Part shown: positions 36,982 to 44,041 of the stretch, in pieces
Layout: the number at the start of each line of letters is the position of its first letter
Position numbering within the stretch: the first letter of the stretch is position 1
The notes under the pieces: model-generated
Told to the model about the DNA's origin: nothing
Database searches by the model: none
Seen by the model: only the letters and a program-made list of their open reading frames with translations
Made by a program: the position numbers and the translations under genes
From: Gangjinia marincola
GTDB lineage: Bacteria > Bacteroidota > Bacteroidia > Flavobacteriales > Flavobacteriaceae
Length of the DNA: 64,000 bases
Assembly: GCF_039523415.1 (NCBI RefSeq)
Contig: NZ_BAAAFG010000015.1
Span: forward strand, 558,001 to 622,000
Direction: 5' to 3'

Positions 36982-37593
36982 TTACATTCTTTCCACAGCA
37001 ACACTATAACTAATCATCTCACCTGTAGGTTCAAAGAATTTTTCAACGCTGAGCCAATGGGTTTCACTATCTGAAAACTCAATGATAAATCCGAAGGATT
37101 CCTGATCAATTTCAAATCCAAGATCGCCTGGGCTAACGACTTCAACCACTTCTCCACCGGGTTCTTCATTACTTTCTATTACATTAAAATCTATAAGATC
37201 TTCTTGACCAATAAATATGACAGGAAGTTTTTTAGGTTTTCTAGGAACCGGGCAGATAGATACTCCTGGATCAGGGTCACAAGGATTAGGCAATGGAGGT
37301 AGTACAAATCCTAATTTTTCTAAATTATTAAGGTTTGAGGATACGTAATCCAAATAGCCCTCATTCATTTCTATTTGCTGCTGAACTTCATCTTGATTTG
37401 CATCTGGATTTTGAAGTTCTTGTTCCAAACGAACTAATTCATTTGTCAAATAATGCTGGTGTAGTTGAAGTTCAAAATAGGCTTCTCCAGCTTCGATTTC
37501 ATTTTGATCTCCTGCATCCCCGGGGGTACAGCTATTACAGCTTACGATCATAAATGCGCCTACAATAAGCGCAAAAAAATTAACTTTTTTCAT
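36982..37593 (-). CDS. Lipoprotein with ICPVPR motif, upstream of CHAT gene
   Basis: The start was placed at 37593, where MKKVNFFALIVGAFMIVSC is a clean lipoprotein signal; a longer frame has no signal. The 203-residue protein has a coiled-coil-like acidic N-terminal half (EAYFELQLHQHYLTNELVRLE... to about residue 95), a Pro/Cys segment NPCDPDPGVSICPVPRKPKK near residues 104-123, and a beta-rich end. The motif C-x4-6-ICPVPR-x-P also occurs in the lipoprotein at 37779. No known family is recognised. It is expressed from the putative ECF promoter at 37617-37648 and leads into the CHAT gene, so it may be a partner or substrate. Confidence 0.7.
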   Translation of the reverse strand: MKKVNFFALIVGAFMIVSCNSCTPGDAGDQNEIEAGEAYFELQLHQHYLTNELVRLEQELQNPDANQDEVQQQIEMNEGYLDYVSSNLNNLEKLGFVLPPLPNPCDPDPGVSICPVPRKPKKLPVIFIGQEDLIDFNVIESNEEPGGEVVEVVSPGDLGFEIDQESFGFIIEFSDSETHWLSVEKFFEPTGEMISYSVAVERM

Positions 37594-37616
37594 TGTGTGT
37601 TGGTTTAAATTATACA

Positions 37617-37648
37617 CTATTTGGTGTTGGGGACGCAAACAGGTTAAC
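37617..37648 (-). promoter_or_regulatory. Candidate ECF-sigma promoter of the lipoprotein-CHAT transcript
   Basis: On the minus strand GTTAACCT (37648-37641), 12 bases, AACACCAAATAG (37628-37617), then 23 bases to the ATG at 37593. Layout and both blocks match those before the OmpA-family and small-barrel genes. Confidence 0.55.
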
Positions 37649-37711
37649 AAGAATACACACTTTTTTTGGGCTACTCCAATGTTTTTAGACGATCTACTAT
37701 TTTTATAGACA

Positions 37712-37745
37712 AAAAACACGCTAACCAAATGATGATTAACGTGTT
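37712..37745 (-). terminator. Intrinsic terminator after the second ICPVPR lipoprotein gene
   Basis: AACACG (37715-37720) and CGTGTT (37740-37745) form a stem extended by TAA/TTA across one mismatch. On the minus strand it is followed by TTTTTTG. It ends about 35 bases after the stop at 37779. Confidence 0.75.
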
Positions 37746-37778
37746 AATTGAGTTTTTATGCAATAGTTATGAGCCTGC

Positions 37779-38303
37779 CTATTCAAGAGGAATTTCATAA
37801 GACACTTCTCTACCATCTATTCTTTTAGTCACTTCAAAACTATAATCTCCATTACCTAAAACTGGAAGCGTGAATGTTTGAGTGATTAAAACTTGATTGC
37901 CATTCTCATTGTAGATGGTTAAGTTGCTTGGTGAAGATGTTACAGTTTGGTAGATTCTCCCATCTAACTTAATCACTACGCTTAAGGTACGGTCGTTTGC
38001 TAAGATTTTAGGTGATGGGCTTCTTGGAACCGGACAAATGGCAAAGCAAGGACTTGGTTTCGGTGGTGGAGGAAGTACTATAATATCTCTGCCATTTTGA
38101 TCATGACTATATTGTTCAGGAATGTTATCTAAGAAATAATCATAAAGTTGATCTTCGACATACTCTCTCGCGCTAGAAGATGATCTATCTTCTACATTGA
38201 CTCCTTGATCATTTAAAGGAGATTGAATTTCGTTTTCTTCGGTGGTACAGGAAAATAATGTAAGGATACAAAGAATTAGGGGTAATGCAAGTTTACTTTT
38301 CAT
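37779..38303 (-). CDS. Second lipoprotein with ICPVPR motif
   Basis: A 174-residue lipoprotein: signal MKSKLALPLILCILTLFSC (Cys19), a serine-rich acidic stretch, a proline run (PPPPKPSPCFAICPVPRSPSP, whose core is CFAICPVPR near residues 88-96) and a beta-rich C-terminal half (SVVIKLDGRIYQTV, YSFEVTKRIDGREVSYEIPLE). It shares the Cys-x-x-ICPVPR core and a similar ending (VSYEIPLE versus ISYSVAVERM) with the lipoprotein at 36982. The family is unknown to me. It follows the DUF3109 gene after 27 bases and ends at its own terminator, so it is transcribed separately from the CHAT unit. Confidence 0.68.
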   Translation of the reverse strand: MKSKLALPLILCILTLFSCTTEENEIQSPLNDQGVNVEDRSSSSAREYVEDQLYDYFLDNIPEQYSHDQNGRDIIVLPPPPKPSPCFAICPVPRSPSPKILANDRTLSVVIKLDGRIYQTVTSSPSNLTIYNENGNQVLITQTFTLPVLGNGDYSFEVTKRIDGREVSYEIPLE

Positions 38304-38330
38304 AAAGTAGTATTTTTAGTAAAGATAAAG

Positions 38331-38906
38331 CTACACATTATTTTTTAATTTGATTGCTGTTTTTTCTAGTTCACTATACCAAGCTGCACCAAATTTACGT
38401 ACTAATGCTTCTTTAACAAATTTATAAACAGGTACTTGCAGTTCTTTTCCTAAGGTGCAGGCATCGCTGCAAATTGGCCAGCGGTGATAATTGACCGCAG
38501 AAAATTCGCTGTAATCCTGCACACGAACCGGGTATAAATGACAGGAAATGGGTTTTTTAAAATCTGTGGCACCGGCGTTGTAGGCTTCTTCGATTCCGCA
38601 TTTGGTGATGCCTTGCTCATCAAAGGTGACGTAAGCACATTCTTTATCATTGACTAGCGGAGTTTCAGGTTCGGTATCTTTACCAATCACAGAGGTTCCT
38701 TGTTGTTCTATGGCTTTAATACCTTCCGGACGTAAAAAGGGCTTTACATCATCGTAAATCTCTTTTAAAATGTCTATTTCAGCTTCGGTCAGTGGAGCAC
38801 CTGCTTCACCCGCCACGCAACACTCGCCTTTACACGCGTTGAGGTTGCACACAAAGTCGTTGGTAATAATTTCTTCAGAAACAATGGTTTTACCCAGTTG
38901 GAACAT
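38331..38906 (-). CDS. DUF3109 family cysteine-rich protein
   Basis: A 191-residue cytosolic protein with the DUF3109 cysteine pattern: VCNLNACKGECCVAGEAGAPL (four Cys near residues 20-31), later KECAYV, TKCGIEEAY, KPISCHLYPVRV and WPICSDACTLGK. Eight or more conserved cysteines, arranged as in YkgJ-type zinc/iron-chelating proteins, indicate a metal or Fe-S site. The function of the family is unknown; it is widespread and usually single-copy in Bacteroidota. A TAnnTTTG element at 38996-39003 on the same strand may start its transcript, which could also include the lipoprotein at 37779. Confidence 0.85.
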   Translation of the reverse strand: MFQLGKTIVSEEIITNDFVCNLNACKGECCVAGEAGAPLTEAEIDILKEIYDDVKPFLRPEGIKAIEQQGTSVIGKDTEPETPLVNDKECAYVTFDEQGITKCGIEEAYNAGATDFKKPISCHLYPVRVQDYSEFSAVNYHRWPICSDACTLGKELQVPVYKFVKEALVRKFGAAWYSELEKTAIKLKNNV

Positions 38907-38995
38907 TTTTTTTAGTTGTTAGCTGGTAGTCTCTAGTTGTTAGTATTTACTTGTTGTTCTTAATTCTACATCCTGAATCATAAATAATAAAAACA

Positions 38996-39003
38996 CAAAT
39001 ATA
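38996..39003 (-). promoter_or_regulatory. Candidate -7 element upstream of the DUF3109 gene
   Basis: The minus strand reads TATATTTG, an exact TAnnTTTG, 90 bases before the ATG. No good -33 TTTG was found at the usual distance. Confidence 0.35.
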
Positions 39004-39075
39004 CCACCCTTTTTAAGCTTACATAAATTTGATATTTATTTAACGTGCTTGGTTAGAAATAAGTTGGAATAGCAG

Positions 39076-39083
39076 TAATTTTG
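39076..39083 (+). promoter_or_regulatory. Candidate -7 element for marC-like gene
   Basis: TAATTTTG is an exact TAnnTTTG, 14 bases before the ATG at 39098. A CTTG at 39048-39051 is a few bases too far away for a normal -33. Confidence 0.45.
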
Positions 39084-39097
39084 CAAAAAATTTGAAA

Positions 39098-39688
39098 ATG
39101 CAAGACATCGCTTTGAATTCTACCGAGATATTTGCCACTTTTATGGTGCTCTTTGCCGTGATTGATATCATAGGCAACATCCCTATTATCATTGATTTGC
39201 GAAAAAAAGTAGGTCATATTCAGTCAGAAAAGGCTTCGATCATTGCCGGGGTTATCATGATCATATTTTTATTCTTAGGGAAAAGCATCCTAAATGTTAT
39301 TGGCGTAGATGTAAACAGTTTTGCTGTGGCGGGAGCCCTTGTGCTATTCTTTATTGCGATAGAAATGGTGCTTAATGTGACCTTATATAAACCCGATGAG
39401 GAGGAAGGATTAAATGCTACCGTTTTTCCGCTGGCTTTCCCATTGATAGCGGGACCGGGAAGCATCACCACCTTACTTTCGCTAAGAGCAGAATACGCCA
39501 TTCAAAATATTATCGTGGCGGTATTACTCAACGTAATTGTGATTTACGTGGTGCTTAAAACCTCCAGCCGAATTGAGCGTTTGATCGGTAAAAACGGAAT
39601 TAACATTATACGTAAGGTTTTTGGTGTAATTTTGTTAACGATTTCAGTGAAACTCTTTGCTGCGAACATTAAAGAATTATTTGTCTAA
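39098..39688 (+). CDS. MarC-family integral membrane protein
   Basis: A 196-residue membrane protein with about six hydrophobic helices. The N-terminal FATFMVLFAVIDIIGNIPIIIDL and the central FPLAFPLIAGPGSITTLLSL block (residues 110-129) are hallmarks of the MarC/UPF0056 family, once linked to multiple antibiotic resistance but of unknown activity. A TTG two codons upstream (39092) could also serve as start; the ATG at 39098 was preferred. The stop overlaps the start of the next small membrane gene (TAATG), so they form an operon. Confidence 0.92.
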   Translation: MQDIALNSTEIFATFMVLFAVIDIIGNIPIIIDLRKKVGHIQSEKASIIAGVIMIIFLFLGKSILNVIGVDVNSFAVAGALVLFFIAIEMVLNVTLYKPDEEEGLNATVFPLAFPLIAGPGSITTLLSLRAEYAIQNIIVAVLLNVIVIYVVLKTSSRIERLIGKNGINIIRKVFGVILLTISVKLFAANIKELFV

Positions 39689-39888
39689 TGAAAATTTTCA
39701 CTTACATCTTAATTGGCGTTGCTGCTGCCTTGATGATCTATAATCTAACCTTAGTTAACTATACTGATTTCTTTGCAGAAGACAGTAAGATTGCTCTCAT
39801 TGGAGTCATCTCTTGTCTATGTGCTATAGTTCTAATGACGATTTTATTGGTTTCTAAAAAAATTGCTGCTAAGTCAAAAGGCAGGTAA
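39688..39888 (+). CDS. Small two-helix membrane protein
   Basis: A 66-residue protein with two hydrophobic helices (about residues 4-24 and 36-57) and a basic C-terminus (SKKIAAKSKGR). It is coupled to the MarC-family gene by TAATG. No family is recognised with confidence; similar short proteins follow marC in other Flavobacteriaceae. The gene ends two bases before the first copy of the palindromic repeat array. Confidence 0.75.
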   Translation: MKIFTYILIGVAAALMIYNLTLVNYTDFFAEDSKIALIGVISCLCAIVLMTILLVSKKIAAKSKGR

Positions 39889-39890
39889 CT

Positions 39891-40622
39891 ATCCTTAGAC
39901 AGGCCTGTACTGAGTGTTGCCTAATTGCTCAGGATGACATTGAAATGCATTGTAGTCACAACTTGTCGATGACGGTTTTAGGATAAAAATTCTGTTACTA
40001 ATGAGATAGTATTTTATAAGATATCCTTCGACAGAGCCTGTACTGAGCACTGACGAAGTACTCAGGATGACAGTAGGTTTTGATTCTACTTTTTCAGTTG
40101 TCAGTCAGAGCCTGTCGAAGACGGCTTATGAACTGTATATTTTCATTTTACTGATTATCCTTCGACAAGCCTTTACTAAGCTTTGACGAAGTGCTCAGGA
40201 TGACATCGAGTTAATGGATACGTATAGAATTGTCAGTCAGAGCTTGTCGAAGACGGCTCTGAAACTAAGAATTTTATCAAAAATTAGATGAAGTCTTTCT
40301 AGGCTATCCTTCGACAGAGCCTGTACTGAGCACTGACGAAGTACTCAGGATGACATTAAGTTTTTATTCTACGTTTTCAGTTGTCAGTCAGAGCCTGTCA
40401 AAGACGGCTTGTGAACTGTATATTTTCATTTTACTGATTATCCTTCGACAAGCCTGTACTGAGCACTGACGAAGTACTCAGGATGACATTAAGTTTTTAT
40501 TCTACGTTTTCAGTTGTCAGTCAGAGCCTGTCGAAGACGGCTTATGAACTGTATATTTTCATTTTACTGATTATCCTTCGACAAGCCTTTACTAAGCTTT
40601 GACGAAGTGCTCAGGATGACAT
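39891..40622. repeat. Left arm of palindromic repeat array (six A units, five inverted B units)
   Basis: A units (about 50 bp, start ATCCTTCGAC, end CTCAGGATGACA): 39891-39939, 40023-40072, 40157-40206, 40306-40355, 40440-40488, 40573-40622. B units (about 27 bp, TGTCAGTCAGAG...CTGTCGAAGACGG): 39951-39975, 40099-40126, 40231-40257, 40382-40408, 40515-40542. B reads as a degenerate reverse complement of the short A form, so A and B alternate in orientation and can pair into large hairpins. Within long A units, GAGCACT/AGTACTC forms an inner stem around GACGA and ATCCT/AGGAT an outer one. The A-B pair repeats about every 134 bp. No gene is seen in this 785-base gap. Confidence 0.92.
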
Positions 40623-40673
40623 TTAGTTCAAATCAACTTCTATATCACTTTAAGTCTACAACTCAATCAAATT

Positions 40674-40979
40674 TCAATCAGGTTTCCCAAATTGTGTATA
40701 ATTCTTAGAAAACTTGACCAAATCATCCCAATTTTCTTCTATCAATGCTTCTTTTTTACTCCTAGACCAACCTTTAATTTTCTTTTCCATTCGTATGGCT
40801 TCATCAGGTGTGGAACACTGCAAGAACCATTTTAGGTGTATCGGTCTTCTACTTCTTGTGTAATTGTCGTAAGTTTTTCCTTCTAGATGCTGCTGAATTC
40901 GTTTTTCTAAATCACTTGTCATACCCGTATAGTAACTACCATCACTACATAGAAGAATGTATACGTAATAAAATTTCAT
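40674..40979 (-). CDS. GIY-YIG nuclease domain protein embedded in the repeat array
   Basis: A 101-residue stand-alone GIY-YIG protein. The start was set at the ATG at 40979 (MKFYYVYILLCSDGSYYTG); a TTG-started frame extends upstream into a repeat unit. YVY and YTG (residues 5-19) replace the GIY and YIG triads; Arg27, His31 and Glu65 are placed like the catalytic Arg, His and metal-binding Glu. The end FSKNYTQFGKPD is basic-polar. The family (UPF0213/YhbQ-like) has DNA-nicking members. The gene is bounded by repeat units 52 bases from its 3' end and 40 bases from its 5' end, with further units on both sides, which suggests a link between nuclease and repeats. Confidence 0.9.
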   Translation of the reverse strand: MKFYYVYILLCSDGSYYTGMTSDLEKRIQQHLEGKTYDNYTRSRRPIHLKWFLQCSTPDEAIRMEKKIKGWSRSKKEALIEENWDDLVKFSKNYTQFGKPD

Positions 40980-41018
40980 TCTGAAAGATAAAGAAGAAAA
41001 ATCCAATTTTCCTAGGAT

Positions 41019-41228
41019 ATCCTTCGACAAGCTCAGGATGACAGTAAGTTTTGATTATGCGTTTTCAGTTGTCAGTCAGAGCCTGTCGAAGACGGCTTGT
41101 GAACTGTATATTTTCATTTTACTGATTATCCTTCGACAAGCCTTTACTAAGCTTTGACGAAGTGCTCAAGACGACATCGAGTTAACGGATACATATAGAA
41201 TTGTCAGTCAGAGCCTGTCGATGACGGC
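41019..41228. repeat. Right arm of palindromic repeat array (two A units, two B units)
   Basis: A short A unit at 41019-41043 (ATCCTTCGACAAGCTCAGGA followed by TGACA), B at 41070-41097, a long A at 41128-41177 and B at 41202-41228. The short A lacks the 24-base inner insertion seen in all other A units and is close to a repeat type commonly seen in Bacteroidota genomes. The last B ends 16 bases before the stop of the peptidase gene at 41245. Spacer sequences between units are themselves alike in both arms (AACTGTATATTTTCATTTTA). Confidence 0.9.
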
Positions 41229-41244
41229 TTTGGGAGCAGAAATA

Positions 41245-42837
41245 CTATTCTTCTACCAACTCTTTTACTTTATCAATCAATGGATCATCTTGATTGACTA
41301 ACTTTTCAAACATAGTATTCCCAAACAGTTGTTGTCCAATTGTGGCTTTGAGGTAACGTTTTAAGAGCGTTTTATATTCAGTAATCGTGAGATTATAATT
41401 GAACTCCTTTAGATAAGAAAGGTAATCTTGAACGGTTTGATCTTCTACTTCAAAATCATCTACAAAAGTTTTCTTATCTAAAGAATTGAGATAACTTCGG
41501 TTTTTTTCAATGTATTCAAAGGTAAATTGGTTCATTGCACCACTGCGCAATAGATAGTTGAGGTGTTCACTTTGGTAGTTGGTATCCTTCGGGACAAAAA
41601 CATCAGGGATGATCCCGCCACCGCCATACACTACTTTTCCACCGGGAGTGGTGAACTTTAAAGAATCTGCTACTTCAATATTTTTGGCATCCTCCAATTC
41701 TCCATTTTCATATCGGTCCAGGTATTCATCAAAATAGGCTTCCTTCCCATCGTCATAAGGACGTTGGATTGACCTTCCGGTCGGAGTAAAATAACGGGCA
41801 ATCGTTAGACGTACTGCACTGCCATCACCTAATGACATCTCGCGTTGCACTAACCCTTTGCCATAAGATCGGCGACCTACAATCGTTCCTTTATCATTAT
41901 CCTGTAACGCGCCGGCGACTACCTCGCTAGCTGAAGCTGAATTTTCATTCATAAGCACATATACCTGCCCATTTTCATACATTCCGGCATTTGTAGCGAA
42001 TGTTTTATCGATTTCACCTTTTTTGCTTTTCGTAAAAAGAATGAGTTTATCATCTTCTAAGAATTCATCTGCTATTTTAATGGCTTCGCTTAAGTAACCG
42101 CCACCATTATTTCTTAAGTCCAGAATAAGTTGATTGGCACCTTGATTTTTGAGATTTTTAAGCGCTTTCTTAAATTCTTTGTAGGTCGATTCTGCAAAAC
42201 GATTGATCTTAATGTAGCCTAGGTCATCGGTGATCATGTAAGCTGCATCTACACTTTTAAGCGGAACGGTTCCCCGTGTAACAGTGAAGTCCAGTAATCG
42301 ATCTTCGGTTTTGCGATATACCTTAAGATTAACCTTTGTATTTGCTGCGCCTTTAAGTTGGCGGGTAATGGAATCATTATCCAGGTTACGATTGAAAAGT
42401 TGTTGCCCATTAGCAAATAAGATGCGATCCCCTCCTTTTATCCCGGCACGTTCACTGGGGCCGTCTTCCAGTGCTCTTATCACGACAATGGTATCATTAA
42501 TATTGTAAAAGCTTACGCCAATGCCTACAAAATCTCCTTTCATATTTTGAGCAACGCGTTCATACTGCTCTGGCGGAATATACGTAGAGTGAGGATCTAA
42601 GTTTTTAAGTATCCCATTGACCGTCACATCCACAATACTATCGGTATTTACATCATCTACGTATTCATAGTCTATGTAATCGATTAGGCGGGTAAGTTTT
42701 TGTTTTTTCTTACTGTTAGGAGTACTAAATACCGACCCTGAATCATCAAAATAATCCAGTCTGCCGCCGATAATAATACCGATAGAGCAGGCAGCACCAA
42801 TGATAAGCGGAAGATATTTTTTTGAATACGTACTCAT
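41245..42837 (-). CDS. C-terminal processing peptidase, S41 family
   Basis: A 530-residue S41 peptidase with an N-terminal hydrophobic signal or anchor (residues 9-24), so periplasmic. A PDZ domain spans about residues 90-175 (GVSFYNINDTIVVIRALEDG, AGIKGGDRI). The Ser-Lys catalytic pair is in ENSASASEVVAGAL (Ser near residue 303) and GRRSYGKGLVQ (Lys near residue 328). A family-typical RNNGGGYLSEAI precedes it. CTPs trim or degrade envelope proteins. It is adjacent to the dCMP deaminase gene (stop and start next to each other), so probably co-transcribed. Confidence 0.93.
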   Translation of the reverse strand: MSTYSKKYLPLIIGAACSIGIIIGGRLDYFDDSGSVFSTPNSKKKQKLTRLIDYIDYEYVDDVNTDSIVDVTVNGILKNLDPHSTYIPPEQYERVAQNMKGDFVGIGVSFYNINDTIVVIRALEDGPSERAGIKGGDRILFANGQQLFNRNLDNDSITRQLKGAANTKVNLKVYRKTEDRLLDFTVTRGTVPLKSVDAAYMITDDLGYIKINRFAESTYKEFKKALKNLKNQGANQLILDLRNNGGGYLSEAIKIADEFLEDDKLILFTKSKKGEIDKTFATNAGMYENGQVYVLMNENSASASEVVAGALQDNDKGTIVGRRSYGKGLVQREMSLGDGSAVRLTIARYFTPTGRSIQRPYDDGKEAYFDEYLDRYENGELEDAKNIEVADSLKFTTPGGKVVYGGGGIIPDVFVPKDTNYQSEHLNYLLRSGAMNQFTFEYIEKNRSYLNSLDKKTFVDDFEVEDQTVQDYLSYLKEFNYNLTITEYKTLLKRYLKATIGQQLFGNTMFEKLVNQDDPLIDKVKELVEE

Positions 42838-43266
42838 TTATATCAGCTCTTCAATTAAAACTATTTCAACACCGGCCTTTTGTAAAAATTTGATTCCGCT
42901 GTTATCCTTATAGGGATTGCGGTATACCAAACGCTTTATACCCGATTGATGTATTAGCTTGCTACATTCTTTGCATGGTGACATGGTAATGTAGAGTGTG
43001 GCATCTTTGCAGGATTGAGTAGATCCTGCAACTTTTAAGATCGCGTTCGCTTCGGCATGAAGCACGTACCATTTGGTGTAATTATCCTCGTCTTCACACG
43101 GGTTTTCAAAACCTGTTGGAGTGCCATTATACCCATCACTAATGATCATACGATCTTTAACAATTATTGCGCCAACTTTTTTGCGTTTACAATGCGAAAG
43201 CTGTGCCCACTCTTCGGCAATACGCAAATAAGCTTTGTCAAATTTAAGTTGTTTTTGATCTGTCAT
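42838..43266 (-). CDS. dCMP deaminase (ComEB-type)
   Basis: A 142-residue zinc deaminase converting dCMP to dUMP for dTTP synthesis. Zinc ligands and catalytic Glu are His70 and Glu72 (LHAEANAI) and Cys98 and Cys101 (SPCKECSKL). The N-terminal RKKVGAIIVKDRMIISDGYNGTP with the substrate-binding Asn is diagnostic for dCMP rather than cytidine or tRNA deaminases. The stop is directly next to the peptidase start. Confidence 0.94.
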   Translation of the reverse strand: MTDQKQLKFDKAYLRIAEEWAQLSHCKRKKVGAIIVKDRMIISDGYNGTPTGFENPCEDEDNYTKWYVLHAEANAILKVAGSTQSCKDATLYITMSPCKECSKLIHQSGIKRLVYRNPYKDNSGIKFLQKAGVEIVLIEELI

Positions 43267-43346
43267 TCAGAAATATCTCTATGTTTCGAAGATACGATTT
43301 ATGCTATTTTCTTTATTGATATGGGTCTTGTTTTTTCTTCGGAAAA

Positions 43347-43925
43347 TTACCAGAAGGCAGTATCTCTTAGAATAGGTAAACAAAGCCCAATGACGACAGA
43401 AGAGGCAATAAGGACCCATTCTTTTTCTGAAAAGCGTATGACACTCGTCATTAAAAAGGTAAGCATAATGACCGAAATAACGATCAGCACTTGCGCGAGT
43501 TCAATACCTAAAGCAAAAGAGACTAACTGAAGCATTTTTGAACTACTGCCACTCTCAATAAGTCTAAAATAGTTAGAGAATCCCAACCCGTGAATAATCC
43601 CAAAGAAAATAGTACTTATCCATAGTATTTTAGAATTTGCTGCAGTTTTACCTCCGGTAATGATATTATACACGGCTGTAGCAAGAATTGTCGCCGGAAT
43701 CAAGAATTCAACCAACGAAGCATTAACCGCAATAATTTCATAGATAGATAGTACTAACGCTGCTGTATGCCCCAGTGTGAATAAAGTGACTAAAATGAGT
43801 GCTTTTTTCCAATCTCTAAACGTAAAGGGAGCGGCTAAAACAATTAAAAATAAAATATGATCATAACCATTCCAATCCAGAACATGAGATAAACCCAGTT
43901 CAAAATATATCCAAAATTGTGACAA
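43347..43925 (-). CDS. HupE/UreJ-like membrane protein
   Basis: A 192-residue protein with five to six transmembrane helices. The sequences GLSHVLDWNGYDHILFLI near residue 12, TLGHTAALVL near residue 51 and FGIIHGLGFSNYF near residue 108, with histidines inside helices, are typical of the HupE/UreJ_2 family. Family members are nickel or cobalt permease-like accessory proteins, but Bacteroidota copies are often not beside hydrogenase or urease genes, as here. Metal transport is therefore a suggestion only. Confidence 0.82.
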   Translation of the reverse strand: MSQFWIYFELGLSHVLDWNGYDHILFLIVLAAPFTFRDWKKALILVTLFTLGHTAALVLSIYEIIAVNASLVEFLIPATILATAVYNIITGGKTAANSKILWISTIFFGIIHGLGFSNYFRLIESGSSSKMLQLVSFALGIELAQVLIVISVIMLTFLMTSVIRFSEKEWVLIASSVVIGLCLPILRDTAFW

Positions 43926-44041
43926 AGTATTTCTTTTTGTTAATACCTGCTAAGGTAAACATTAACGGGAATTCATCTAAAAGAGTGTGTTTCATATAAG
44001 TTTTCAGCTTATTTTATTAATTTTAAAGAAATTATGACCAC

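Noticed and set aside
37594..37728. N-terminal extension of the lipoprotein at 36982
   Set aside because: The extra 45 codons remove the lipoprotein signal from the N-terminus and run through the candidate promoter.
39891..41228. CRISPR array
   Set aside because: Repeats are imperfect, of two opposite orientations and about 134 bp per composite; spacers are themselves repeated and no cas gene is near.
43057..43530. Plus-strand 157-codon frame
   Set aside because: It is antisense to the dCMP deaminase and HupE-like genes, which have clear family motifs.
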